Shown here piece by piece: positions 16,519-24,627 of a stretch of 64,000 nt of DNA. Under the pieces are notes generated by a model. It worked only from the letters and a program-made list of their open reading frames with translations. It did not search any database and was not told the DNA's origin. The first letter of the stretch is position 1. Every line of letters starts with the position of its first letter. This stretch comes from JALZKA01 sp963715405 (GTDB lineage Bacteria > Actinomycetota > Thermoleophilia > Solirubrobacterales > 70-9): NCBI GenBank assembly GCA_963715405.1, contig OY970239.1, positions 2,418,001-2,482,000 of the forward strand, in the 5' to 3' direction. A program made the translations under genes and the position numbers.

Positions 16519-18192
16519 TTGTGCATGATGGTGCGCATGCGGAGTCGGGCAACGATCCTGATCCTGGGCGCCGCCCAGTTCGTGATGGTGCTGGATACCA
16601 CCGTCATGAACGTCTCCATCTCCGAGGTGGTGGCCGATCTCGACACCACGGTGCCCCAGGTGCAGCTCGCGATCACCGCCTACGCCCTGGTGATGGCGGC
16701 GTTCATGCTGACGGGCGCGAAGCTCGGCGACATGTACGGGCGCAGGAGGATCTTCGCAATCGGCCTCGGTATCTACGGCTCCGGCTCGCTGATCACCGCA
16801 ATCAGCCCGAACGTCGAGGTTCTGCTTTTCGGCTGGTCGCTGGTCGAGGGGCTCGGCGCCTGCCTGGTAATCCCGTCGATCGCGGCGCTGACCGCAGCGA
16901 ATTACTCGGGCAAAGAGCGGGCCATGGCTTATGGCCTCCTTGGAGGGATCGCCGGCGCCGGAGTCGCCGCGGGGCCGCTCATCGGCGGGTTCGTGACGAC
17001 CGTGTGGACCTGGCGCGTCGTATTCGCCGCCGAAACCGTGGTCGTGGCCGCGATCCTCATCTTCGGCATTCGCCGCATCCAGACGGGCCCATCCGTCGAG
17101 CGCGAGAAACTCGACCTCGTCGGGGCGGCCCTATCGGCGATCGGGCTTGGGCTGGTTGTGTTCGGCATCCTGAAGAGCAGCGAGTGGGGCCTCTTCCAGC
17201 CCAGTGGCGCCCTCGTGATCGGCGGCGAGGAGATCACGCCCTTCGGGCTCTCAGCCGTTCCCTTCATCGTCGCGGCCGGCGTCATCTTCCTCGGTCTCTT
17301 TCGCCGCTGGGAACAGCGCTTGGAAGCGCGGGGGGGCAAACCACTTCTTCGCCCGGGAATGCTGCAAGTCCCGCAGCTTCGCGGCGGCCTCATGATGTTC
17401 GTTTCCTCCTACCTCCTCATGGCGGGCACGTTCTTCGTCCTGCCGCTCTACCTCCAGCTCGTAATCGGCGACAACACACTCGAGACCGGAATCAAGATCC
17501 TCCCAGTGTCGGTGGCGATGATGATCGCCGCGGTCGCCGGTTCGCGCGTGGCCGATCGAATCTCGCCGAAGCGAATCGTCCGCGTCGGCCTCCTGTTGCT
17601 CTTTGTGGGCCTGATCGGGACGATGGCCACGATCGACCCTGACCTCAACGGCGCCGCCTTCGCGGTTTCGCTTGCCTTCTTTGGCGCGGGCGTAGGACTG
17701 ATCGTTTCGCAGCTAGGGAACGTCGTCATGTCGTCGGTCGGCGAGGACAAGGCGTCAGAGGCGGGCGGGCTCCAGGGTGCCGCGCAGAGCCTCGGCTCCT
17801 CGCTTGGCACGGCGCTGATCGGGGCCATCCTGCTTGCAGGCCTCACATCCGGGCTTCACGACGCCGTTCGCGCGGACACTTCAATTCCGCCGGAGATCCA
17901 GGAGCAGATCGTGGCGGGCACCGAACAAGGAGTCCCGATGGTCTCCTCCGAGACGGCCGAGGAGCTGGCGACCGAAGCAGGGCTTACGGCGGACGAGGTC
18001 ACTGCGGTGGTTGGGAACTACGAGGACGTCCAGATCGATGCGCTCAAGCGGGCGTTCCTCGGGGCTTCCTTCTTCGCGCTCTTCGCCTTCTGGATAGCGG
18101 GCGATCTACCGGGCTCGCCGCTCGGCTCATCAGGGGCGGAACGAGGCGCGCGCTCACGCGAGCCAACTGGGGTTTCTGCCGCGGAGGCGTGA
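16519..18192 (+). CDS. MFS transporter, DHA2 (EmrB/QacA) family
   Basis: A drug:H+ antiporter-like protein of about 557 residues with 14 predicted membrane helices. FVMVLDTTVMNVSIS in helix 1 is the D1 motif of DHA2 proteins, GDMYGRRRIF is MFS motif A, and GGIAGAGVAAGPLIGG is the antiporter motif C region. Likely role: proton-driven export of hydrophobic compounds. The frame opens with TTG at 16519, about 8 nt after GGGAGAGGG; ATGs at 16525, 16528 and 16537 are alternatives. It is the first gene of a tight four-gene run and overlaps the ABC ATPase gene by 4 nt. Confidence 0.88.
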   Translation: MCMMVRMRSRATILILGAAQFVMVLDTTVMNVSISEVVADLDTTVPQVQLAITAYALVMAAFMLTGAKLGDMYGRRRIFAIGLGIYGSGSLITAISPNVEVLLFGWSLVEGLGACLVIPSIAALTAANYSGKERAMAYGLLGGIAGAGVAAGPLIGGFVTTVWTWRVVFAAETVVVAAILIFGIRRIQTGPSVEREKLDLVGAALSAIGLGLVVFGILKSSEWGLFQPSGALVIGGEEITPFGLSAVPFIVAAGVIFLGLFRRWEQRLEARGGKPLLRPGMLQVPQLRGGLMMFVSSYLLMAGTFFVLPLYLQLVIGDNTLETGIKILPVSVAMMIAAVAGSRVADRISPKRIVRVGLLLLFVGLIGTMATIDPDLNGAAFAVSLAFFGAGVGLIVSQLGNVVMSSVGEDKASEAGGLQGAAQSLGSSLGTALIGAILLAGLTSGLHDAVRADTSIPPEIQEQIVAGTEQGVPMVSSETAEELATEAGLTADEVTAVVGNYEDVQIDALKRAFLGASFFALFAFWIAGDLPGSPLGSSGAERGARSREPTGVSAAEA

Positions 18193-19052
18193 GCGCGCGC
18201 GGGGCCTCTGCTAACCCATTGGCTGCGATGTACGCCAGCCCGGAAACCGCCAGGCCGCCCGCTCGCGCCGTGGAGGCCCAGGGCCTGGTCAAGACGTACG
18301 AAGGCCGCGACGGAACCGTCGAGGCGGTTCGCGGGGTCGACCTCACAATCGAAAGGGGCGAGATCTTCGGCTTTCTGGGGCCCAACGGCGCCGGCAAGTC
18401 GACCTGCGTCCGGATGCTCACCACCCTCTTGACGATCACCTCCGGTACGGCGCGGGTGAGCGGGGTGGATGTCGCGGCGGATCCGGACGAAGCCCGGCGT
18501 CGCATCGGCGTCGCGCTTCAGGAGGCGGGGCTCGACCCGCGACAGACCGGACGAGAGCTGCTCGTGCTCCAGGGCCGGTTGTTCGGCATGACGGCCCCCG
18601 AATCCGAGCAGCGGGCCAAGGAGCTGCTCGAGCTTGTCGAACTCGAGGACGCCGCCGACCGCTACATCAAGGGCTACTCAGGCGGGATGAAGCGCCGCCT
18701 CGACCTCGCGTCGGCGCTGGTCCACGAGCCGGAGGTTCTGTTCCTCGACGAGCCGACAACGGGTCTCGACCCGGCGAGCCGCCTGACGATCTGGGACGAG
18801 GTGCGCCGCATCAACGAGCGCGGCACCACCGTTTTTCTCACCACTCAGTATCTGGAGGAGGCTGACGCCCTGTGCAGCCGCCTCGCGATCATCGACGACG
18901 GGCTCATCGTCCGCGAGGGCACCCCGGTTCAGCTCAAGGCCGACCTGCGTGAGCGCCAGGGCTCAGAACCGACGCTCGACGACGTCTTCCTCGACGCGAC
19001 CGGCCGCACGCGCGAGCGCGCCGAAGGTGAGGTTCAGGAGGTGTCCGGGTGA
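18189..19052 (+). CDS. ABC transporter ATP-binding protein (DrrA-like)
   Basis: A 287-residue ATPase with Walker A GPNGAGKST (residues 64-72), the signature YSGGMKRRLDLA and Walker B VLFLDEPTTGLDP, followed by a DrrA/CcmA-type C-terminal extension. It pairs with the permease at 19049. DrrAB-type pairs export drugs or lipids. The GTG start overlaps the MFS stop (GTGA), and the gene's own stop overlaps the permease start in the same way, so the operon is translationally coupled. Confidence 0.92.
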   Translation: MSARGASANPLAAMYASPETARPPARAVEAQGLVKTYEGRDGTVEAVRGVDLTIERGEIFGFLGPNGAGKSTCVRMLTTLLTITSGTARVSGVDVAADPDEARRRIGVALQEAGLDPRQTGRELLVLQGRLFGMTAPESEQRAKELLELVELEDAADRYIKGYSGGMKRRLDLASALVHEPEVLFLDEPTTGLDPASRLTIWDEVRRINERGTTVFLTTQYLEEADALCSRLAIIDDGLIVREGTPVQLKADLRERQGSEPTLDDVFLDATGRTRERAEGEVQEVSG

Positions 19053-19804
19053 GCGCCGCAATGCCGCTCGCGATCCGCGCGATGCGCGAGGCGCTCCGCA
19101 CTCCGGAGGCGCTCTTTCCAACCCTGTTCATCCCGCTGTTCTTCCTGGTCGTGAACACGGGCCAGGCCGCTGACATCTTTCCGTCAGAGTCGACCGGCTT
19201 CCTCGAGGGGCAGGGCTACGGCGCCTTCCAGCTCCCGACCTCGCTGCTTCTCGCCTGCTCGTTCGGCATGTCGGCGCTCTTCCTGGTCGAGGAGATCGAA
19301 GGCGGCTACTTCGAAAAGCTCCGGGCGACCCCCATCCCCCGCTCGGCGATCGTCTTCGGGCGGCTGATCGCCGAGGGAGTGAAGTGCGTCCTGATCTCGG
19401 TCCTGATCGTCGTGCTCGCACTGCCGTTCGGCGTCGAGATCGCGAGCGGGCCGATCGGGTTCGCGATCCTCGTCACCCTCACCGCCCTCTGGGGCGTGGT
19501 CTTCTCCGGGTTCATGCAGCTCATCGCGTTGAAGACGCGAAGCGCCGCCGCAACCAACTCCGGCTCGATGATCTTCTTTCCGCTCCTCTTCCTCACGCCG
19601 AACTTCGTCCCGCGCGATCTTCTGACGGAACCGATGGAGGTAGCGGCGACCCTCAACCCGGTCACCTACCTGATGGAGGCGCTGCGCTCGCTGATTCTGG
19701 TCGACCTCAACTGGGACGACATCTGGCCCGGCTTCGCGGTCGTGATCGCCTCCGGCGTTGTCATGCTCTGGCTCAACGTCCGCTCGATCGCGAACTACGA
19801 CTGA
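19049..19804 (+). CDS. ABC-2 type transporter permease (DrrB-like)
   Basis: A 251-residue membrane protein with six predicted helices. FGMSALFLVEEIEGGYFEKLRATPI matches the cytosolic coupling region of ABC-2 permeases, and NPVTYLMEALRSLI is the late family signature. It is the membrane partner of the ATPase encoded just upstream (4-nt GTGA overlap). Its stop overlaps the start of the K+ channel gene (TGATG). Confidence 0.9.
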   Translation: MSAAMPLAIRAMREALRTPEALFPTLFIPLFFLVVNTGQAADIFPSESTGFLEGQGYGAFQLPTSLLLACSFGMSALFLVEEIEGGYFEKLRATPIPRSAIVFGRLIAEGVKCVLISVLIVVLALPFGVEIASGPIGFAILVTLTALWGVVFSGFMQLIALKTRSAAATNSGSMIFFPLLFLTPNFVPRDLLTEPMEVAATLNPVTYLMEALRSLILVDLNWDDIWPGFAVVIASGVVMLWLNVRSIANYD

Positions 19805-20229
19805 TGAACCCGCTGCGCACACTGACCGAGCCGCTGACAGCAAGGCGTGCGGCGCAGATCATCGTCGTCGCGACCCTCCTGGTGACCTTGGCGGGAGGGA
19901 CTCTGATCTGGCTCCTCGACCACGACGAGTTTCCAAACCTCGGCACCAGCCTGTGGTGGGCGCTCCAGACGGTGACGACAGTGGGCTATGGCGATGTCGT
20001 GCCGGCCCAGACCGAAGGTCGCGTCATCGGCGCGGTGCTGATGCTTCAGGGCATCGGATTCATCACGGTAATCGCCGCGTCGGTGACCGCCGCGCTGATC
20101 GAGCAGGCGCGAAAGCGCCGCAACGCTGACGATCAGCCCGCCACCACCGCCCACCTAGAGCAGATCGAGGCGCGGCTCGACGCGATCGAGCGCAGGCTCA
20201 CGGATCAGGAGCGGCCGCCGCGGGATTGA
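19804..20229 (+). CDS. two-TM potassium channel with short coiled tail
   Basis: A 141-residue protein with a helix at about residues 18-38, a pore loop containing the K+ selectivity filter TVGYGD (59-64), a second helix (72-95) and a charged helical tail (EQIEARLDAIERRLTDQ) that could form a coiled coil. Four subunits would make a K+-selective pore. The ATG at 19804 shares its first base with the permease stop, so the much longer open frame upstream is not used. The last 32 nt overlap the convergent membrane-protein gene. Confidence 0.88.
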   Translation: MNPLRTLTEPLTARRAAQIIVVATLLVTLAGGTLIWLLDHDEFPNLGTSLWWALQTVTTVGYGDVVPAQTEGRVIGAVLMLQGIGFITVIAASVTAALIEQARKRRNADDQPATTAHLEQIEARLDAIERRLTDQERPPRD

Positions 20230-21049
20230 GCCGGCCGCTCATCTTGATCGCGCGAACCGCGCTTGTCGCCCCCGCTTCGAGCGTGAAGCCCACGACAAGC
20301 AGGATCGCCCCCGGGATGCGCAGGACCGGCGAGCCAAGCATCAGGATGCCGAGCCGGCCCATGAGATAGGGAGGCAGCGCGATCGTCACTCCGAGCGCCC
20401 CGCTCACGACCGTCGTCATCATGCGGTCACGGCGCGAGTGAATCGGCTTCAGCCCGATGAGGCGCGAGGGCACCGCGACGTAGCAAACCATCATGATCCC
20501 GATCACGCCGCCGAGCGCAAGCGTGAACCAGGGGTCATCCCACCTTGTGGCCTCCGTCGTCGCGACCGCCAGCATGATCCCGATCGCGGTGCCGGAGAGG
20601 ATGATCGACTTGAGGTGCCCCTTAGCGTCGGCGAAGGCCGGCCGTAGCGGCGCGCCCGGTCGCATGATCGCGAACGCGAAGACCGCGTTGAGATAGAAGC
20701 AAGCCACGGTAATCGCGACGATCGCAAGCTCGACCGAGACGTGCTCGTGGGCCTCGAGGGTCTCGAACTCATCCTCATACAGGACGTGTGCTCGCAGCGC
20801 CCCCAGCGCCGCCCAAATCCAGACTGCCGGCAGGATCTGGATCAGCAAGAGGCGCCAGTTGGTGAGCAGAAGCTTGAGACCGTCGAAGAGCAAAGCGAAC
20901 GCGCCGATCGCGAAGACAAGCGGCTTGAAGATCCGGTGCGACTCGCTCAGCCGGCGGATCGCGTCCTCGATCTTCGCCTCGTCGCTCTCCTCGATGGCTC
21001 GCACGAGCGACCCGATCCGAACCGAGAGCAGGCGTAGGCGCTCTTTCAA
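20198..21049 (-). CDS. multi-pass membrane protein of unknown function
   Basis: A 283-residue protein. An N-terminal amphipathic stretch (SDEAKIEDAIRRLSES) is followed by about six hydrophobic segments and a short Pro/Ala tail. I do not recognise a characterised family. The start is TTG at 21049. A TCACCC-N5-GGGTGA palindrome lies 44 nt upstream, between this gene and the divergent MFS gene, so it may belong to the same regulon as the genes to the right. It is convergent with, and overlaps, the K+ channel gene. Confidence 0.6.
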   Translation of the reverse strand: MKERLRLLSVRIGSLVRAIEESDEAKIEDAIRRLSESHRIFKPLVFAIGAFALLFDGLKLLLTNWRLLLIQILPAVWIWAALGALRAHVLYEDEFETLEAHEHVSVELAIVAITVACFYLNAVFAFAIMRPGAPLRPAFADAKGHLKSIILSGTAIGIMLAVATTEATRWDDPWFTLALGGVIGIMMVCYVAVPSRLIGLKPIHSRRDRMMTTVVSGALGVTIALPPYLMGRLGILMLGSPVLRIPGAILLVVGFTLEAGATSAVRAIKMSGRLNPAAAAPDP

Positions 21050-21093
21050 TCAAGGTCTTTGCTTGAGCTCACCCACCCGACGATATGGAAGAT

Positions 21094-21110
21094 TCACCCC
21101 CACGGGGTGA
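21094..21110. promoter_or_regulatory. palindromic site 1, TCACCC-N5-GGGTGA
   Basis: TCACCC at 21094-21099 and GGGTGA at 21105-21110 are exact inverse complements around a 5-nt spacer (CCACG); the pairing extends one further base inward. It is followed by TG, as at other sites. It lies between divergent membrane-protein genes, 35 nt before the preferred MFS start and 44 nt before the minus-strand start. Confidence 0.7.
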
Positions 21111-21145
21111 TGACGGAGCGCATCCGGCCGGAAAACTCCCTGCCG

Positions 21146-22717
21146 ATGTCCTCCGAGAAGACGGGCACTCCGCGGCTGGGCATTCTCCTGGCGATGGCGA
21201 TGTTCGTTTTCGTCATCGACACGTCGTTCATGAACGTCTCGATCTCCGCGGTCGTCGAGGACCTCGACACCACGGTGAGCGGGGTCCAGTCGGCCGTCGC
21301 CATCGAGGCATTGGTCTCAGCCGCCTTCATCATGATCGGCAGCAAGCTGGGCGACCTCTTCGGCCGCAAGCGCGCCTACGTCACCGGACTCGTCCTCTAT
21401 GCGCTGGGCGCCATCGCGATGGTCTTCGCCCAGGGACTCGCCGCGATCATCATCTTCTGGGCGGTGATCGGCGGTCTTGGCGCGTCGCTCTACCTCCCCG
21501 CAATGCAGTCGTTGATCCACGGCAACTTCGACGGGAAGACGCAGGCCAAGGTCTTCGCGATGATCGGGGCCTCGGGCGCCATCGCGGCGGCGATCGGCCC
21601 GCTCATCGGCGGCGCCTTGACCACGCTCCTTTCCTGGCGGGTTGGGTTCGCAATCGAGGCGGTAATCATCGGCGGCGTCTTGTTTGGCAGCGGGCTGATC
21701 CGCGAGGAGCCGTTCACCGGGGACCGGAGCGTCGATCTCGTTGGATCCGTGCTCTCTGTTCTCGCGATGTCCCTCCTGGTGCTCGGGGTCCTCGTCTGGC
21801 AAGAAGGCGGCGAGTGGGTCGGCGTTCTTCTGACTGTCGGGGCCGTATGCGCGGTCACGCTCGTCTGGTGGCTGCGCCGCCGCAAGCGCGAGGACAAAGC
21901 CCCGCTGTTCGATCCGGATTTGTTCAAGTCAAAGCTCTTCAGCTTCGGAATCCGCCAAAGCGTCCTTCAGAACATCGCACTCGGCGGCCTGCTCATCGCG
22001 CTGCCCATCTTCCTCCAGCTCGACCTCGGCTACAACGCGCTTGAGGCGGGCCTTTCCCTTGCCCCGCTCTCGCTGACGATGTTCCTCGTCGCCGTCCTCG
22101 CCGGCAAAAGAGCAGGACGGCGGCGCCCGGCGAGCCTGATCCGGGCAGGCTTCGCGCTGCTCGGCCTTGGCGTCCTCGCCCTGATCCCGCTCGTCCCGAG
22201 CGCGGATACCAGCCTCCCTCTCGTGATCCCGCTCATGTTCTGCGGGGCAGGCATGGGACTTCTTGTCTCGCAGCTCAACAACTACACCCTTGCGCCGCTC
22301 TCGGAGAAGCAGGTCGGGGAGGGCGCGGGTGTCAACTCGTCGATCTCGTCCTTCGGGCTGTCCGTGGGGCTGGCGTTCGTCGGCGCGATCCTCCTGGCGG
22401 CCCTCTCGATCACGTTCACGAGCAAAACCGACTCGAGCGAGATCCTGCCCGCGGCGGAGAAAGAGCAGATCGCGGACGTGCTGGAAGACGATGCGCAGGT
22501 GATGAGCGATGCGGCCCTGGAAGAGCAGCTCGCCTCGCAGCCCCCGGAGATCCAGGAAGAGGTCCTCCGTATCAACGACGAAGCGCGTCCGCAGGCACTT
22601 CAGATCGCGCTTTTAGTCCCATTGCTCGTGGCTTTGGCAGGGCTCTTCTGGGGCTTTCAGATGATGGGGCTTCCCGATCCTGAGCCCACCGACGCGCCCG
22701 AGGCCGCGGCGCTTTGA
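21146..22717 (+). CDS. MFS transporter, DHA2 (EmrB/QacA) family
   Basis: A second 14-helix exporter, about 523 residues. FVFVIDTSFMNVSIS is the DHA2 helix-1 motif, SKLGDLFGRKRAY is motif A and ASGAIAAAIGPLIGG is motif C. The frame is open from 21059 with another ATG at 21110, but that ATG overlaps the palindromic site. Starting at 21146 places the site 35 nt upstream, like the other copies. A soluble segment rich in Glu and Asp precedes the last helix. It is related to the transporter at 16519 but has different control sequence. Confidence 0.85.
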   Translation: MSSEKTGTPRLGILLAMAMFVFVIDTSFMNVSISAVVEDLDTTVSGVQSAVAIEALVSAAFIMIGSKLGDLFGRKRAYVTGLVLYALGAIAMVFAQGLAAIIIFWAVIGGLGASLYLPAMQSLIHGNFDGKTQAKVFAMIGASGAIAAAIGPLIGGALTTLLSWRVGFAIEAVIIGGVLFGSGLIREEPFTGDRSVDLVGSVLSVLAMSLLVLGVLVWQEGGEWVGVLLTVGAVCAVTLVWWLRRRKREDKAPLFDPDLFKSKLFSFGIRQSVLQNIALGGLLIALPIFLQLDLGYNALEAGLSLAPLSLTMFLVAVLAGKRAGRRRPASLIRAGFALLGLGVLALIPLVPSADTSLPLVIPLMFCGAGMGLLVSQLNNYTLAPLSEKQVGEGAGVNSSISSFGLSVGLAFVGAILLAALSITFTSKTDSSEILPAAEKEQIADVLEDDAQVMSDAALEEQLASQPPEIQEEVLRINDEARPQALQIALLVPLLVALAGLFWGFQMMGLPDPEPTDAPEAAAL

Positions 22718-22729
22718 AAAACCGGCAGT

Positions 22730-22746
22730 TCACCCCTACCGGGTGA
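22730..22746. promoter_or_regulatory. palindromic site 2, TCACCC-N5-GGGTGA
   Basis: TCACCC (22730-22735), spacer CTACC, GGGTGA (22741-22746), followed by TG. It sits in the 94-nt gap after the MFS gene and 65 nt before the ATG of the DUF1269-like gene. The spacer is identical to that of site 5 at 32142. Confidence 0.75.
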
Positions 22747-22811
22747 TGCGCTCCCAGGCGTCGTGCGAAACGCTCTTGATGGAATGCAGTCGAAGCGCGA
22801 GGAGTGAAGAG

Positions 22812-23243
22812 ATGTCCGAGATCGGACCCGTCGAGTATTTGATCGTTGCCTTCCCAGGCAACAGGTTCCGGGGGGAGATCGCACCCGCGCTAGCCGACCT
22901 GGTCGACGCGGGGACGATCCGCCTGATGGACATCGCCTTCGTCGGCAAGGACGAGGACGGCAACGTGGCCTCGTTCGAGCTCACCGAGCTCGACGAGGAC
23001 GTTCGCCAAGGCCTCGAGAATCTCGGAGTTGAGGTCAGCGGCCTCTTCTCAGAGGAGGATCTCGAAGCGGCGGCCGAGGAGCTCGATCCGAATACCTCCG
23101 CAGCGCTCCTCGTCTGGGAGGACGTCTGGGCCCGCGACGTCGCGCAGGCCATGCGCGACGCCGGCGGCGTCCTCTTCGACTTCGGGCGGCTGCCCCACGA
23201 AGTCGTTCAAGCAGCGCGCGACTACGCCACCGCTAACGCCTAA
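22812..23243 (+). CDS. DUF1269/DUF6325-like protein
   Basis: A 143-residue soluble protein. It opens with VEYLIVAFPGNRFRGEIAPALADLV, then TIRLMDIAFVGKDEDGN and an acidic middle, and closes with VLFDFGRLPHEVV. This matches the DUF1269/DUF6325 type often found next to SHOCT and small membrane proteins in actinobacteria; no biochemical role is known to me. The ATG at 22812 has a GAGGAG-type Shine-Dalgarno, so the 23 extra residues of the longer frame are unlikely. The SHOCT gene follows after 12 nt. Confidence 0.75.
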   Translation: MSEIGPVEYLIVAFPGNRFRGEIAPALADLVDAGTIRLMDIAFVGKDEDGNVASFELTELDEDVRQGLENLGVEVSGLFSEEDLEAAAEELDPNTSAALLVWEDVWARDVAQAMRDAGGVLFDFGRLPHEVVQAARDYATANA

Positions 23244-23255
23244 AAGGAGATCGAG

Positions 23256-23527
23256 ATGCCACTTATGCGCAGAGGACCAGGACTGATCGGAACCGCCGCC
23301 CGTGCCGGAGTCGCCGCAGGCGTCGCCGGACGGGTACACCACCGCCAGCAGCAGCGCTGGGCCGAGCAGCAGCAGCCCGCTTACGCCGAGCAGGAGCAGC
23401 CCCCCCACCCGCGGCGGCTGCGCCGGACTACACGGCCGAGCTCCAGCAGCTCGCACAGCTACGCGACGACGGCGTGATCAGCCCGGAGGACTTCGAGGCC
23501 AAGAAGCGTCAAATCCTTGGGATCTAG
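23256..23527 (+). pseudogene. SHOCT-domain protein interrupted by a frameshift at a 7-C run
   Basis: A perfect ribosome-binding site (AAAGGAG) precedes the ATG at 23256. The first frame gives a hydrophobic Gly/Ala segment and a Gln-rich linker, then at CCCCCCC (23400-23406) runs into unrelated Arg/Ser-rich sequence. In the -1 frame the same linker continues into a textbook SHOCT domain (LAQLRDDGVISPEDFEAKKR) and stops at the TAG at 23525. One added C would give a 90-residue intact protein. SHOCT domains are short C-terminal oligomerisation modules. I think it is intact with a base-call error or slippage site; a true pseudogene is less likely. Confidence 0.7.
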
Positions 23528-23614
23528 CAACCAAACCTTCCTCGAAGACTTCATGCGAGGCGCTACGGCAAGAACAATGAAGTTGTCATCCGAAATCCAA
23601 CAAAGGAGCACGAA

Positions 23615-24004
23615 ATGAGAGGAGCAGGACGAGTTCTCTTCGCCGCGATCATGCTGGTGATGCTCGGAACGCTCAACATCATCTACGGCATCGGTGCCCT
23701 GGATGACGCCAACATCTTCGTTGGCGACACGCGGTTCATCCTCGATGACCTCAACACCCTCGCCTGGGTCTTGATCGTCGTCGGAGCCCTCCAGCTCACG
23801 GGCGGCTTCTCGCTCATGGGCGGCGGGGGATACGGAAAGTTCATCGGCATCCTCGCCGGCACGCTGGGCGCCGTAAGCGCCTTCTTCTCCATCGGGGGCG
23901 CGTACCCATGGTGGTCGATCATGATGTTCGTTGTGTGCATCTGGATCGTGCACGGGCTCGTCGTCTACGACGAGGACCAGACGTACGTCGAGGGACGCGG
24001 CTGA
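23615..24004 (+). CDS. DUF7144-like small integral membrane protein
   Basis: A 129-residue protein with four predicted membrane helices, containing MLVMLGTLNIIYGIGAL, an ILDDLNTLAWVLIVVGALQL segment and a final WWSIMMFVVCIWIVHGLVVY helix. The pattern is that of small membrane proteins common in actinobacterial stress clusters; function unknown. The ATG at 23615 follows AAAGGAG. It lies 87 nt after the SHOCT gene and probably shares the transcript beginning at site 2. Confidence 0.75.
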   Translation: MRGAGRVLFAAIMLVMLGTLNIIYGIGALDDANIFVGDTRFILDDLNTLAWVLIVVGALQLTGGFSLMGGGGYGKFIGILAGTLGAVSAFFSIGGAYPWWSIMMFVVCIWIVHGLVVYDEDQTYVEGRG

Positions 24005-24108
24005 TCGTCTAGGCGGCGCGCGGAGGACTCGCGGCGGCGTCCCTCTGGGGCTCCTGCCGCGGGTTCTCCTTGCCGCCGGGAGTCTTCGCCGCCTGCCCGG
24101 GCTCGCTG

Positions 24109-24177
24109 TAAGCGCCGCCCCTGATCGCGGTGGCGCGAAGAAAGGAGCGGCGCCGAAGGACAGCCGGGCGGCGCTTA
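24109..24177. repeat. 12-bp inverted repeat between convergent genes
   Basis: TAAGCGCCGCCC (24109-24120) is exactly complementary to GGGCGGCGCTTA (24166-24177), separated by 45 nt that can form smaller GC stems. The right arm includes the stop codon of the minus-strand gene. It may help end transcription from both sides, though the loop is long for an intrinsic terminator. The rest of 24005-24174 shows no gene. Confidence 0.4.
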
Positions 24178-24525
24178 AGCATGCTCTTCCTCGCCGCCGG
24201 GGAGCGTCATGCCGAGCGCAAGCATCAGCTCCGGCGCCGCTGCGATCACGCGAGGTGTGCCGACCTGAGGGGCGACGACGCGCAGGACGGCGAGGATGTC
24301 CTCGGCGCTCGCACCGGCCTCGAGGGCGATCGCTACCTGTCTGCCATACGAGGCCGGTGGTGCGTCGAGCGCGATCAGCGTGGCGATCCTGACCAGCGCG
24401 ACCGTGGTCTTGGGAAGCGGAGAGAAGTCTTGGTTCCCCTCCCGCAGCCCTACCGCTCGCGCGATGGACTCGGGCTCTCCTCCCGACATCCCTGCAAGGG
24501 CGTCCCGAGTATCCCGGCGGGTCAT
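24175..24525 (-). CDS. carboxymuconolactone decarboxylase-like protein
   Basis: A 116-residue all-helical protein of the CMD/AhpD-like fold: TTVALVRIATLIAL, then AIALEAGASAEDILAVLRVVAPQVG, the usual core helix pair, and PELMLALG at the end. It lacks the CxxC motif of AhpD, so a peroxidase role is unlikely. Its promoter region is shared with the divergent phosphodiesterase fusion gene and contains the double palindromic site 3. Confidence 0.7.
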   Translation of the reverse strand: MTRRDTRDALAGMSGGEPESIARAVGLREGNQDFSPLPKTTVALVRIATLIALDAPPASYGRQVAIALEAGASAEDILAVLRVVAPQVGTPRVIAAAPELMLALGMTLPGGEEEHA

Positions 24526-24559
24526 AGCCGGACGCTACGGTCCGAGCGCCTCCGGGTCA

Positions 24560-24599
24560 TCCCCCCAAGTGGGTGATTTCACCCTCATTCAGGGGATGA
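24560..24599. promoter_or_regulatory. palindromic site 3 (double)
   Basis: TCCCCC (24560-24565), spacer CAAGT, GGGTGA (24571-24576) matches the consensus at 11 of 12 arm positions. A second pair follows at once: TCACCC (24579-24584) and GGATGA (24594-24599), with a longer 9-nt spacer. All four half-sites read as GGRKGA or its complement. It lies between divergent genes starting at 24525 and 24628. Confidence 0.6.
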
Positions 24600-24627
24600 C
24601 CGTGCCGTTCGCCGCCTCGAACCTACG

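Noticed and set aside
16519..22717. The two DHA2 exporters as a recent duplication
   Set aside because: They share only family motifs; sequence and control regions differ, so a recent tandem duplication is not supported.
24005..24174. Small RNA or gene in the 170-nt convergent gap
   Set aside because: Only GC-rich stems are visible; no promoter, ribosome-binding site or open frame of note.
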